Below are positions 22,705-35,337 of a DNA stretch of 64,000 bases, in pieces. Position 1 is the stretch's first letter; each line of letters starts with the position of its first letter. Location of the stretch: NCBI RefSeq assembly GCF_958298935.1, contig NC_084938.1:9943501-10007500 (forward strand). The letters are read 5' to 3'. The notes beneath the pieces were generated by a model, which had not been told where the DNA came from, ran no database searches, and was given only the letters and a program-made list of their open reading frames with translations. A program made the position numbers and the translations under genes. This DNA comes from Phragmites australis (lineage: Eukaryota > Streptophyta > Magnoliopsida > Poales > Poaceae).

Positions 22705-25700
22705 TGTAAGGAACTATCCAGATAGTATTCTAATTAACCACTAAGTCGATCTTTTGCATATTCACAACTATAATAATTAACCAGAATACCACCTCGTTAT
22801 TAGCGACATATGTTTTGTGCCCAAGATCGGAACACATGTCTCTCCAAAATATAGCATCCCACGCAGTTTAAGAAACAACAAATAATTAAAGTTATATTAC
22901 AAATTCTTAAGCATTTACCAAGTTATTACAATTTAAAACAAAAGAGAGTTAGAAGGAGATAAAAACTGACATAAATCCTAACCAACAAAAGAAACTATGC
23001 AGCAGAAGACTAAAGACTATATAACAAAAGAAGGATCGAGCCATATGCCCTTAGACTCCATCACAAAAGCATGACCTCCGAGTAGTTGCCTACTCATGCA
23101 CTCTACAACCCTCATCTGGTGTGAAGTAGCCAAAGACCAACTCCTCCTCACTGGTAGCACCTGAAATAGCCGGCGTGAGTATGAAGGTACTCGCAAGACT
23201 TAACCCATAATAGGCACTTATAAATAGCCTGACTCCAAGGATTATGCATTGGGATGTTAGCAAGAATACGGTCACAAAGTTAAGTATATTCATATTCTAA
23301 AGCAAATTTGACATAAACATGTGTGAGCATCTATACTCAACTAAAATAACAAACTAGCCCATAAACATCAGCTGTACATAATTTAAAAGGAACCATAGGA
23401 ATAATATCTATAAAGCATCATCTCAACACATCAACTACCTCAATTCACATTCGTAACTCTACGACTGTTGCAAATGGACAGAAGCATGCTCATGACCGAG
23501 AGCGTGACATTTCAAAATATTTTTACACCCTGCAGTGGGGTACAACTTTACCCATAAGACTTGAGCACCATACGACTTGCATGACCACACAGGTCCATAC
23601 AAGGGGTACTCATATCAACCTTTCCCAATAAGCCCCAACCATTTGAATCGTGCATCACTCGGTGCGGAGCCCACTTTGGTTAACTCCCAGAGCAACCACA
23701 AGTGTCTCTACAAGCTCGCTCGCTCACATCGTCAATGTTCAAGCCCAAATGATCACAGCTACAGAGGTATTCGACTTGTCTTACCATTAGATCAACATGT
23801 GGTAAGTACAGTAAGTGCTAGAGCTAACTGCAACAATGATCGGTGCTTAAGCGATTCAAGCGGCTACAGTGTCCAGGTTCTACTCCTGACCTACCTAGGG
23901 GAACTCCACATCCAGGAGGAGAAAGATCTCTGACACCGCCCACATCTCGTCTCATCCTCACCACTCATCCAACCAACACCATCAACCAATCATTGTGATC
24001 ATTTTACAAATAATTAAAGGCTATGCTCGTGAATGATGAAACATTTCACCACTCAACTTCTACCGAGGACCTGAGCACTTGCTAAGCATCACAAATAACA
24101 TTTTAAGTTAGACATCATATTAAACCTAGGCTACAAGTATATGGATCAACAATTATTCATGATATGAGAATTAGTGCATCAACATAGGTTCTACCAATCA
24201 TAAACCCGACATCTACTCAAATATATGCATAATATACATAAAGCATATTTATCACATTAGACACATATGATCCAAATTAATGGGAGAAATATGCTTAGAT
24301 ACTTACCTTGCTACTCTGGGGATTGCCTTATGCTACCTACGCAACACTCGTAAAACTCGGGTAGATTGGTGTCGCCTTCAACCACGGTCGTGACACGCTC
24401 TGGTTCTTCATTCACTAAAGAAAAATGTGTGCAATGATGAGTATGAATGAAGTGCACAATGTATGCTACAATAGCATAACAACAAGCTAAAGTTGTAAGA
24501 CATATGGGGGAATAATGAAAGTTGCAATCTAAACAACACTGAAAAAGTGATAGGAGGCTGGAGACTCTGGGTTGAACTCGGAGTATCCGAGTTTCGGAAC
24601 CTCCGGGTGAGGGCTCTCGATTAGCCACTTTTGAAATAACTCGGAACCTTCCGGTCGAGTCTGGATACTCCGGATTGGGCTGGACACTCCGGGCGAGGCT
24701 CTGAGTGGGTCTCTCGGCTAAATATAAATTGAATTTACCCGGACTCTCTAGGTTAATCTGGACTATCCGGGTTCTGACCGAGTTGAGTTCTAAAGTGTTT
24801 TCCCCAGCCGAGTCAACTCGCATGCTAAATCTATGCTACATCAACATGTATATGCCCTATCCAAAGGGTTCTAGACTTAAATTGCACCTAAACCCTAATT
24901 ATTTCTAAAGACAATTCAACAGGATTTCTCCATGTTTACCCTGACTATCCGGGTCAATTCAGATTATTCGGGTTGTCCAGAGAGGCTGCTTCAAGGGGGA
25001 AAATCTTGGCCAATTTGATTTGCAAGCCTCTCCAAACCAAAGGGGAACATGTTTGAGAAAGTTTATAGAATCTAGAACTCACTCATCAACCTAGCAACTT
25101 GATTCCTAACTCAAATCTCACCCAAATCCTCATTTTAGCTCCAAAGCTCAAGAACTCAAGAACTCCGTTCCAACTCGAAATCAACCAACCAAATCAAGCA
25201 TTCATGTTGGGGAAGCCTAAGGGACTTACCCACGGTGCTTGTGGAGGTTGGTGACCATCGGGAGATGGAGGAAACGCTCGGGAAAAAAAAAGGAAGAACG
25301 CCGGTGCTCCTCATTCTTCAACCAAGAACACCAAAAGACATCAAAATCGGCTCGAATCCTTCAGAAAAATGAAAGTGAAGTGGATGGATGGGAAGCTAAT
25401 GAGCTAGGGAACGCATGGATAGCACATGCATACCTCGGCTTCGAATCTTGAGGGAGAAATCCGAGGGTGACAAGAGAGCTTGAGAGGGGAGTGAGAGGGG
25501 GAGCTCCTCTCCTTGTCTTGGCCGGTTGAGGGAGAGAGGGAGCACGGGAGTGGAGTGAGGGAGCTGAGGGAGTGGTTGGGCTGCTGCCCATAGAAAGGGA
25601 TAGACGGGTGGTGGGCCACATGTGGGGCTCACGTGTTAGAGAAAAGGGTCCATTTTAACTGCGAATTCCATTCTTTTCTCTCCCGAAATTCTTTCTCTTA

Positions 25701-25819
25701 TCCGATTGACTTTAAACGAATTGCACTAGCGTTCCAAAATAAAATTACACAAAATTAAATATAATGCTTAAGAATCATGATTATGCTTAATTACATGATT
25801 ATGGATTTGGGACGTGACA
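22705..25819 (-). repeat. 3' LTR of element D, about 3.1 kb
   Basis: The right edge is clear: minus strand TGTCACGTCCC preceded by a purine tract. The left edge is placed at TGTAAGG (22705), where the sequence abuts the LTR of element A; this end is less certain. As in other long grass LTRs, a GC-rich block (25240-25640) follows the AT-rich 5' end. ORFs in that block are not genes. Confidence 0.7.
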
Positions 25820-25831
25820 ACCTTCCTCCTT
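25820..25831 (-). other. Polypurine tract of element D
   Basis: Minus strand AAGGAGGAAGGT, immediately upstream of TGTCACGTC. Confidence 0.75.
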
Positions 25832-27164
25832 AAAAGAATCTAGTCATGAGATTCGGTACGAGTCGGGGAGAGTACAATGGATCTAGGAACTTCATGGTTG
25901 TGCGGTAATGAAATGATGCGGATAATGTCAATTAGACCACGCTGTGAGGAATAATACTAAGGTAACACTCACAGGTTGGAGAAGAACTCAGGATAGCAGG
26001 CACGAAGCTGATCTTCATGTTCCTACGTCGCTTCATCTTCCTAGTGATTATTCAACTAAACTTTGAGGAACTTAATTGATTGACGCTGCTTCTTTCATTC
26101 GGCCTCATCAAGCATGATAATTGGATGCTCGCAATAAGCTAGATTCTGTTGCAATTCTTGAACCACCACTTCAATGATTTCGGTTGGGACTCGAAGGCAT
26201 TTCTTCAATTGGGAGACATAGAAGATGTTGTGCACGGCAGAGAGGGATAGAGGTAGCTCCAACTAATATACAACCTCACCACGCTGGCCAATAATCTGGA
26301 AGGGCCACATAACGGGGCGCTAATTTTCCCTTCATCTGAAAGCGCTGCATTCCTTAGAGAGGAGAGACATTAAGATTTATAAAATCATCAATTTTGTACT
26401 CCAACTCATGCCGACAACAATCGGGATAGCTTTTCTGACAAGACTGAGCTATGAGGAGATGCTGGCGAATAGTTAGGACATGCTCTTCTGCCTCCTTTAC
26501 AAAATCCAGGCCTAGAAAAGCTCTTTCGCTGGACTCTGACCAATTCAATGGCATTCGACATCTTTGACCGTAGAGAGCCTCGAATGGTGACATCTTAATG
26601 CTCTACTGATACTGTTATTGTAGAAGAATTCTACAAATGTGAAACAAATCTCCCACTTCTTCCCATATGTGAGGACACAAGCTCGCAACATGTCCTCCAG
26701 AACCTAATTCACTCTCTCGGTTTGACCATCAGTTTGAGGATGATAAGCGGTGCTGTGGAAGAGCTTGGTTCCCATAGCTTCATGAAGGCTCCTCTAGAAA
26801 TAAGAGGTGAACTGAGTGTCTCGATCAAAGATGATCTTCTTTGGAATCCCATGAAGGAAAACAATTCGAATGAGATAAAGCTCCACATATTGCTTGATCG
26901 AGTATATTGTCTTGACGGGTAAGAAATAAGCGGACTTTATCAATCAGTCCACAATGACCCAAATCGAGTCATAGCCTTGAGAAGTCCTCAGCAATCTAGT
27001 GATGAAATCCATACCGATCTCCCCTCACTTCTAGCAGGGAATGAGCAAAAGTTGAAGTGTACTGGGCGGCTTGAGGTGTTCAGCCTTCACTCTTTGGCAG
27101 ACATCACATTCAGAGACATAACGGGTAATTTCCTGCTTCATGCGAGTCCACCAGAACCTCTGCT
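25832..27164 (-). pseudogene. Element D integrase core and C-terminal region
   Basis: Minus-strand translations give a SIDF-type first catalytic Asp and SQGYDSIWVIVD near 26920-26990, FDRDTQFTS (second Asp) near 26800, [12 protein letters not shown] (Glu) near 26720, then MSPFEALYGQRC at 26558-26593. The last part ends in an ESHD-type tail close to the polypurine tract. Many stops and shifts are present, so the domain is recognisable but non-functional. Confidence 0.72.
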
Positions 27165-27550
27165 TTAATTCTTGATACATTTTGTCCTCCCTAGGTGGAT
27201 AGACAATAATGAATCATGGGCTTCATTCAGAATCTTCTTCCTCAACTCTGAAACTTTGGGGACCACCAGTCTCTTCCCGAACCACAAAGTACCCTCATCA
27301 TCTTGAGTAAAGCACTTGGCTTGTCCCTCCTTGAGTTTATCACGAATCCTTTCCATGCCTTTAGCTTTCTTCTGAGCTCCTTGATTTTTTCGAGGAGGGT
27401 GGATTTGATTCCAAGGTTAGCAAGAAACCCCTCTGAGACCATCTCAAGTTCAAGCCTCCTGAAATCACCATAAAGGGTGGAATTCTCAGGCGAGACCATA
27501 AGCCAATTGCATCGATCCTTTTGACTTGGTGCATCGGCGAACACATTCAC
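27165..27550 (-). pseudogene. Element D RNase H-integrase linker and HHCC zinc region
   Basis: Two overlapping frames (27165-27356 and 27242-27550) carry the linker (FADAPSQKDR) and NEAHDSLLSIHLG, the paired His of the integrase zinc module. A frameshift separates them. Confidence 0.7.
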
Positions 27551-27798
27551 CTTGCGGGATGATAGTGCACTTCTAGCTCATAATCCTTGATCAACTCAAG
27601 CCATCTTCGTTGTCTCATATTCAGATCGGCTTGAGTGAAGATGTATTTGAGACTTTTGTGATCCGTATAGATACAGTACAAATTTCCTAGTAGATAGTGG
27701 TACCAGAACTTCAAGGCATGCACAACTGCTGCAAGTTCTAAGTTGTGGGCTGGGTAGTTCTCTTCGTGATGCTTCAACTGACGTGAGGCGTAAGCCAC
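27547..27798 (-). pseudogene. Element D RNase H domain
   Basis: An 83-residue open segment with [20 protein letters not shown], then [16 protein letters not shown] and [13 protein letters not shown], the characteristic core of gypsy RNase H, which removes the RNA strand after cDNA synthesis. The N-terminal part continues to about 27900 with interruptions. Confidence 0.85.
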
Positions 27799-28253
27799 AA
27801 CTCTTCCCTATTGCATAAGGACACATCCAAGTCCTATGCGGGAAGCATCACAATAGACATTGAAACCCTTGTCCACCTCAGGCTGAGCGAAAACGGGAGC
27901 GGTCGTGAGCAGTTTCTTTAAGGTTTGGAAAGCTTACTCACATTCACTCGATCAAACACACTTCTTGCTTCAATAGTTCAGTCACAGGCTTGGCAATTTG
28001 GAGAAATTCTCTATGAACCGGCGGTAATAACCCGCAAATCTGAGAAAACTCCGGATGTTGGTGACATTCTTGGGTTGCACCTAATTGAGCACATCATGTA
28101 CCTTGCTTAGGTCAACTGCAACACTATTTTTAGACAATACATGACCCGGAAAAGTGATTCCCTAAGCCAGAACTTCCACTTGCTGAACTTGGCATAGAGT
28201 TGGTAATCTCGAAGGTGGCCAAGAACAACATGACGGTGCTATGCATGCTCTTC

Positions 28254-28476
28254 CTACGTCTTGGAGTATATAAGAATGTCGTCGACGAAAACCACGACAA
28301 ACTTGTCAAGTTCCTTCATGAAGTATGTGTTCATCAGATACATAAAGAAGGCCAATGCATTAGTAAAGCCAAAAGACATGACAGTAAACTCATAAAGCCC
28401 GTAACAGGTCGAGAAAGCCATCTTCGAAATATCCTTCGGCCGGATCTTGATTTGGTGGTAACCTAGCCTCAAGTCA
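28254..28476 (-). pseudogene. Element D reverse transcriptase, C-terminal part
   Basis: Contains [26 protein letters not shown] and [14 protein letters not shown], so the catalytic FVDD box is intact. The domain is cut at codons of the KIDLR motif by the solo LTR at 28477-32173; its first part lies at 32174-32430. Confidence 0.88.
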
Positions 28477-31400
28477 TGTCACACCCTGATTTTCAATTTT
28501 CCCAAATTTCTAAAATTTTCAAAGATTTGATTATAGGTTGAACAATTAGAATAGGAATAATCCTATTTTCTAAATTCAAAATTGAATTTTGAATTAGGAT
28601 TATTATTTTTTTGTATGCATTCATGTTGGAAATAGGCATTTAGGTTTTATTTTGGCTCTTGGTTTTCCTTTGGATTTATTTGAATTCTTTTGAGTTAAAG
28701 CTAATTTTCAAAGGGTTTCACAATGATTTCATGAGTTCAAATATCTTCATTAGCTTTCAAATGTTTTTATAAACTCAAAATATTCTTTTTGGCTTCAAAA
28801 ATGATTTCATAGGCTTGTTGGGATTTTCTAAAAGTTTTAAGCTTCTTTTGGTGTTTTATTTGAATTTGGTTTACTTTCATTTGGATTTCAAAAGAATTAG
28901 AAAAGAAAGAAAAACCTAAATCTAATTCTCATTCCGGCCTGCCCCTCTTTTCCCTCTGGCCTGGCCCGCCAGTAGGCCCGATCTCCTCTAGCCTAAGCCC
29001 AGCTTCACTTTCCCGCCCGGGCCTCGCGCGTGTGCCACGGCCCAGCCGTGCAGCGGCAGTTGCTCCCGAAGGTGCCCCGCCCTTTTCCATGTCCACCAAG
29101 TCACAACCGCGTGCGCTACCGAGCAGTCATCTTCCTTTCGAATTTCTTCCCCGTCGAGTCTGACACATTCATGAGCTCGCTGCCACCTCAGAGTCCACGT
29201 TATGCACACCCCGAGGCCAATAAATAGCGGCCGGCCTCGCGCGTGCACCCCTCAGTTCGGTCTCGCCAAAAAGCCGCCTCCTCCCGTGCTTGATTTCGCC
29301 GAGTTCGGCTGAAATCCTATCCGCCACTACCCTCCATTGCCGCGCCACCCGACCTCACCGAATCGCCATTCCAACGCCGCTTTGCCACTACCAAGCCACC
29401 CAAAAGCCCCGCCGTTCTCCGCTGAGGCTCTCATGCCTTGTCCCGCGCTCTTCGACTGCCAAAGCAACCGTCCTGCTTAGCTCCGAAAGCCACCGCCGTT
29501 GTTCAACGCCGTCCGACCGCCTCAGGGGTCTCCTATTTTCACCAACGTCCCACTCAGATTCGCCGTGCTCCCATGATCATCATCCATCGCTCGTTGTCGC
29601 CATCCACTCAATGGAACCTAATCCCGGCGAGACCCGGACGCTCCTCGCCGTGCGGCTCGTTGACCGGACTCCTCGCCGCATCTCATGCCCCTCTGTTTCT
29701 CGAGGTGAGATCCCCGTCCACTTCTCTTGCTCCTCCACCGCTCGTCGTTGACCCTCGAAGCCGGCGACGAGGTTTTCGCCGTCCTCCGGCGAAGTTTACC
29801 GCCGTCCCGACCTCTCTCTGCCGTGAGCAAAGCCACCGCCGGCTGTACATGCTGGACCAAACCAGAGCCATCCGATCGAAAGACAACAGCCCAGATTAGA
29901 TCCTCAATATACCCCTTCATTGACCAATAGCCGAACGCCATGTGTCCTCCATAAATCCCTGTTAGCACAGCCTCACCACATCACCCTTCCACGTCAGCAG
30001 ATTTGATGACATGTCAAGCCTAGTCATCATACCCAGTCAGCAAACCAAGCTTTTCCAGTACAAAAATAATTCCAATAATTCCAGGAATTTGGTAATTTTG
30101 CAATTTAGCCCTTGAACTCTTTTGTAGTTGCATATAAGCCCTTGTCTTTTTACAGATCAGACCCTAAACTTTTTTATAATTGCAAATAGGTCCCTCTATT
30201 TTTAAAAAGGTCCTTACAACTTTTTGTTAATTACAAATTAGTCCTTTTATTTTTCAGATTTAATCCCTAAATTTTTTTTGGCCGTGACTTGTTCGTTTTA
30301 GCTCCGATTTGAGTGATTCTTGCGCTCAAATTTTTCTAAAAACATGATCTATCCAACCACGCCAATTTCAAGTATCAATCCTCACATATTTATAGTAGTT
30401 TTCTCTTATTAACATCTAGATCCCTACAACATGAAGATATTATTTTGATTAGTAAATTTATTGTTGTCACATTGACATATAAGTCCTGGCCAGATCTACA
30501 TGTCATTGTATCGCAAACATGAGTTTATGATATTAAAATGATATATTAACTTTGTAAGTTCCTCATACTAATTAATTAGTTAATCTTTTCTATAATTTCA
30601 TGTGAATTATTTCTTATCATTTCATGTGAAACCTAAACCCTAGATCTTTCATCTCTCTTCGAGAGAAGTCCAATCAATTCCATTCTCTTTGTTCAGCCCA
30701 ATCAAAGATCCTATTCTGTCGTTCTATTCCTTTTTATTTGCAATTTGGAGTTTATTTGGTGTTTATTCGATGTTGTTTTGATTGTCGATAGAATTCACGA
30801 TTAGTCAATAATGCTTCGGATCAGTTCGACGGACTTTACGACCAAGGTTTCGACAACTCTGAGCAACATTGGGAATAAGGCAAGTGTCCTTGATCATCTT
30901 GAACCTATGATTTAAACTGTTTTGTTTTACAAAATTGCATGCAGTGCCTGTCAATATGATGGGGACTCACCTATGTTAGGGTTTTCCCTAGATTTCCCTT
31001 ATCATCCCTTGAAACCTAGATGCTTTATGATTAGGTAATTTTAATGAGTAGATTGCTTAGCCATGCTTTTGGGATACTGGAAAGTGTTATAATCTTGACT
31101 AATGAACATATGCAACAATGGTGGTTAATGTGTTAATGGTCTAGCAACATGCAACATTAGGCCTTGAGCAAAGTGTATTGGTGGTTTTCATGGTTATGTT
31201 CTTGGTTTAGTGTTTGCAGAAGTAACCTAAGTAAGGACCGGTTCGTGGAGTGACAACCCAAGAAGTAACATACCAACCGCGAGGCTCATATGGGTAAGCC
31301 GTGACATACTAGTTATAGTATATCCAATGTGTATTGTGTCAGCACAAAAGGGGGCTTCTAGGTAGGAGTTGGACTCGCGTAAACCCTGGTGTTAAATTTA

Positions 31401-32173
31401 GTGGGCAGATGCATACTGAATTAGGCTCTGGTTAGTGGAAAATGTCATTTAGTGATTTCTTGGCGGCACACCACTTGCGTGTATTAAGTGTCTTGCAAAC
31501 ACGGCAACATAGAATCCACTGAAGAGTGTAAAAACTATTATAACATCCGTACCCGCGGTTATGGGAGACTTGGATCCTCACATGATTAGTGGATTGTGGT
31601 TATGGGTTTGGTTGTGGTTTTGGTTATAGTACAGGGAGTACTAGACGATTATGGTATGCAAGGTGGGGAGCCTTATATGCTGGGTGTTGGACTATATGGA
31701 TTACATTAACTTAATAATTTTTTAATGCTTTTAAGTCCAAAAATCTTTTCATTACTCGTATTTATACAAATATACCATGTGTTAGCCTATTCTTGATATA
31801 AGCTTGCATATCATTATCTTTCCCACACTTGCTGAGCGTGTCATGTGCTCACACTTCCTATTTTCCCTATGCCTTGCGACATGTGTGGTGCTGCTCAGTG
31901 AGTAAAGATGTTGAAGACTATCAAGACTAGGTTGTGACGTTCTAGGTGTGTGTCTCCCAGTTGGTTGCTTGTGGTGTTGTTGGGCACTAGTGCTTCTATT
32001 CCGCTGCAGATATCTTCATAGAAGACAATATATGTCAATTTTTGTAAGAGTTCAATATTTATTCTATAAAAGTATTGCTTTTGTTCCTTCACCTGTGATG
32101 TCTTTACGTGTGTTGAACATCTTGCGTACACATAAGCTACATATGGTTTTGTCCGTTAAAATCAGGTGTGACA
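28477..32173 (+). mobile_element. Solo LTR, Ty3/gypsy, 3.7 kb
   Basis: Begins TGTCACACC and ends GGTGTGACA, perfect inverted ends, flanked by an exact target duplication agtca (28472-28476 and 32174-32178). It interrupts the RT of element D; removing it with one agtca copy restores the KIDLR motif. No primer site, polypurine tract or internal region is present, so recombination between LTRs is the simplest origin. Layout: AT-rich 5' part, GC-rich 28930-29900, AT-rich stretch with short repeated CAAATTAGTCCTT-like modules at 30100-30260, and a long 3' part. The same family occurs inverted at 55768-58900. GC-rich ORFs at 29290-29968 overlap on both strands and are not called as genes. Confidence 0.95.
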
Positions 32174-32430
32174 AGTCAATCTTAGAGAAAACCTAGGCAC
32201 TGGTAAATTCATCGAACAGGATATCAATCCGAGGGAGTGGATACTTGTTCTTGATTATGACGGTATTCAAAGGATGGTAGTCAACACACATCCACAGAAT
32301 ACCATCTTTCTTCTTGACAAAGAGTGCTGGGCATCCCCAAGGTGAGGAGCTCGGATGAATGAAACCCTTCACAAGCAATTCGTGAATTTGCTTCTTAAAT
32401 TCCGCTAACTCATTCGGGGGCATCCAATAG
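32174..32430 (-). pseudogene. Element D reverse transcriptase, N-terminal part
   Basis: Carries [40 protein letters not shown] and [20 protein letters not shown], the start of the gypsy RT fingers and palm. It continues across the solo LTR into 28254-28476. Confidence 0.87.
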
Positions 32431-32870
32431 GACCTCTTTGAAATGGAGAACTCAGCGGTTCAGTCAGGTGGCATTCCTGGCAATTCTTCTATGAAGACTT
32501 CAGGAAATTCACACACAACTGGAATAATAAAAAAATCCATGGCTGTGACAATATTGAGGGCATAAAGAAAAAGATTTACGTCTCTTCATACGAATCTGGG
32601 CGTCAGATAGACCATTAAGGGTGATGGTCCACTAAGCACAATCAATGACAACCTTATTCTTGGTAAGCCAATTCATTCCCAAAATCATATATATCCCTTT
32701 AGAGTCCATTACCAATAATTTTGCACTGAAGGACATCTCATTGATAACAACCAATGCTTTAGTCAGACATTGATTAACAAGAACGTTGGCTCTGGGTGCG
32801 TCTATGATATAAGGTGTAGAGGTGGCGCTAACTTTCAGCTTGTGACACCGAGTATAACTCGTTGTTATGA
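32431..32870 (-). pseudogene. Element D protease remnant lacking its active site
   Basis: Translation gives the C-terminal half of the aspartic protease (MDSKGIYMILGMNWLTKNKV) and a TAG stop after the DCA motif. The expected DSGA(S/T)HSFIS active-site segment between the zinc knuckle and this part is absent, consistent with an internal deletion near 32850-32990. Confidence 0.65.
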
Positions 32871-33395
32871 ATGAGCTTCTTCGACGGTGGTGTAGTTGAC
32901 ATGACAGCGCTTAAGGACTTGCACAGTCTTCGAGGCTTAATGGGAGGATTTCGTGGGTGGTGGTGGCCTTGGAGCAATCATCGTGGCTCCGGGATTTGGG
33001 AAAGGGCATTCCCGCGTGAAGTGCCCGATGCGCCCACAGTTGTAACATGGGCCGCCGAGGCCATCTATCACACTCTATTGAGACCCTGTGGGTTATGGAG
33101 GTTGTCCTTGCGGAGCGGAAAAAGTTTGATGCCGCACTATCCACATTGGTCGCGGAGCAGCCGAAGTCGTCATGTGGGATTGAGGGGGGTTGACTCTCTG
33201 CACGCGGAAGTTGATTGCTCCCGCCCACAGAAAGTGACAGAGTCCTCCTGCAGTTCTTCTCTTCTTGGTGGTTCTTCATCTTAAACTCCACCATGAGGGA
33301 GGTGCTCACCAACTTGTTAAAGTCGGCGAACTCATGCTCGTTCCTCGGAGGGTATAAACCTTGATGGTACTAAGGCTATGCTCGTTCCTCAAAGA
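32871..33395 (-). pseudogene. Element D gag C-terminal fragment with zinc knuckle
   Basis: Minus-strand frames contain CYNCGRIGHFTREC near 32998-33050, a canonical CCHC nucleocapsid knuckle that binds RNA, preceded by a Ser/Arg-rich linker and LV(N/S)-type capsid end residues near 33310. The sequence ceases to resemble gag at about 33395, so the capsid core is missing. A short internal duplication (atgctcgttcctc at about 33333 and 33379) marks the broken end. Confidence 0.7.
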
Positions 33396-33990
33396 GTTTT
33401 GGTGTTGTGCCCTTATATGACACTATTTGAGCAAGAATATGACTTTAAGTTTTACTATCTACTTTTGAACAGAGATATAGCTTAAGTTTTACTATTTACT
33501 GTTGAATAGAGATATAGCTTAAGTTTTATAATCTACTGTTGTTACCAAATAGTTATCTGTTGTAGAAGCCCTCAGCAGCTAGGCTAACTACTTTTAGAGT
33601 ACGCTGCCCCTTCTGTCTTGAAAATTTAACCAGCTAGGCAAGCTATTTCTAGGTGGTCATGGGCATACCTTTACCAAAATAAGTCCTCTTACCCCCTAGG
33701 CGGAGAAAGGGTTAGTCTCTTTGGCCTTTGTCATCCACCGAAGGGTCTTGGCCTCGCAGACCTTCTCGACACCCATGGCCATCCTACCGGATCCCTCATC
33801 ATTTCTCATGACCAACTCACCTAGTATCGAACCTAACGTGGGAGTCACTCTGGAGGCCCCAATTGCTTCCGTGGTTCAAGCGAGGCCCCCTATGATGAGG
33901 GCCTGCTGGACTCCATTATTGCTAGGGTTGTTGGTGCACTCAGTCCTCGTCGCTAGGGTATTGTACCATCAGTGGTGGAGTAGGAGGAGG
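33396..33990. other. Unassigned junction sequence between elements D and C
   Basis: Holds a 37-bp tandem repeat (next entry) and a GC-richer stretch 33720-33990 with a 90-residue ORF that I do not recognise. It may be the leader of another retrotransposon. Confidence 0.4.
33438..33550. repeat. 37-bp tandem repeat, three copies
   Basis: Units of about 37 bp with the core CTTAAGTTTTACTATTTACT, each ending GAATAGAGATATAG or a variant. The third unit diverges at its end. Confidence 0.8.
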
Positions 33991-35159
33991 TAGAGCATCT
34001 TGTCGCATTGATGAGTTAGGGGTTATAAAGGGTAGATATGCTAGTCACTATCATGGTTAGGTTATGAGTTAAAAACTTGACTAATATTTATGCAACAAGA
34101 ATCGGGTATGGTAATCTTGTAGCAATATGGTATATGGATCCTAACTGGATGATTGGTTTGTGGTGGTAATGCATAGCAGGTTTGTGGTTGTTCCAATGTG
34201 GGATCCTAAGGGCCGGTTCTTGAACATGTAACAAAATTTAACAACACAACCACGGGGCTTATATGGGTACGGTCTGGCTAACTAATTAGCCACCTCTCCA
34301 GTTCTGTGGGCACCAATAGACGGTTGAGTGGCACAAGAGGGTTCTTCTACAGTGATGGAATCGTCTGTTTGCGGTGAAACCTCATTGGGAGCCTACGGAT
34401 CGGTGGGAGCTTAATAAAGTCCTTGAAGTGAGACCACGACTCCACACCCCGAAAGTGTGAAACAACACAGGAATCACGACTCGTGGGGATTGCTGTGCAA
34501 ACTCTGCAGAGTTTCAATCTTATCGATCAGTCGTGCTCACGGTCAAGAGTGGGATTGGACTTCTTCTTGATTAGCTGGGATCAGGGTTTTGGTATGGATA
34601 GTCAGGTAACCAGGTAATGGAATTACCTGGTGAGTCTTGGTAGTCGGATGGAATCCGATGAGTCATCCATTTTGTTATAGATGTGTCTTCACACTTAGTA
34701 AATAGGATACCTGATGTTGAAGTCATAGGTCATAGTTGCTTTGTGCAGTAAACTAGTGTCTAACCTTTTCTTGATTAATGCCCTATATCATGCTCTCCTA
34801 CACTTGCAGAGTACATTTTGTCCTCACACCCGTTATCCCCTTTCTCGCATCCCTCTGCTGTTCAGAAGCCGTCAATGAAGCTAGTTCCTTCGATGAAGCC
34901 GACTTTGACCAGGAGCTCCTGTTCTAGGTTGGTGTGCCCCTGATTGACGCATGTGGAGATGGAAGACCCACGGGCAATAAAGCTCTCTTGTTCCGTTGTG
35001 TTTTCTTTTTGACCCTCAGGTCCTCTTGTAATAAGTTAATATTGGTATTGTATTTGCGACACTATGATGATACACTGATGATGTAACACATGTATGGAAA
35101 CTTGATCCTGGTATACATGTGTTGTGCCCATTTTTGTTCTTTTAAAACTAGGTTTTATA
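33991..35159 (+). repeat. 5' LTR of element C (3' part only)
   Basis: Aligns in the same orientation with 44075-45232 of the 3' LTR, from TTGATGAGT near 34000 to AAAACTAGGTTTTATA. The upstream 3 kb of this LTR is absent, replaced by unrelated sequence at 33990. Confidence 0.85.
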
Positions 35160-35163
35160 ATAG

Positions 35164-35176
35164 TGGTATCAGAGCC
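35164..35176 (+). other. Primer binding site of element C
   Basis: TGGTATCAGAGCC, a 13-base match to the initiator methionine tRNA-type site, four bases after the LTR end. Confidence 0.92.
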
Positions 35177-35337
35177 ATGTTGACCGTAAGATGTAGCCTA
35201 CATAGAAAGGATGAGTTAAGGACTTATGTTTGTACAAACTACTTTTGTAAAAAAAATTCCCTTCAATTTTTCCTCTCTCTGTCTAATGATCTTTATAAAA
35301 CTGTTACTAATTTTCTGTCTGCTTCAAAATTTTAGAC

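Larger units (their letters stand above)
22705..33395 (-). mobile_element. Element D: Tekay/Del-like chromovirus, 5' end missing
   Basis: A minus-strand gypsy element with a 3' LTR at 22705-25819, a polypurine tract, then pol and gag up to about 33395. Its RT is interrupted by a solo LTR (28477-32173). The gag end, zinc knuckle, partial protease, RT with FVDD, RNase H and integrase are all recognisable, but with many stops and frameshifts. The N-terminal half of gag, the leader and the 5' LTR are absent, and no target duplication could be defined. The motifs and long LTR place it near element C, in the chromovirus group with a C-terminal ESR(D/G)-type tail. Confidence 0.82.

Noticed and set aside
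29290..29968. GC-rich ORFs of 116-153 codons on both strands
   Set aside because: They overlap in several frames, lie in the GC-rich block of a solo LTR, and have no recognised motif.
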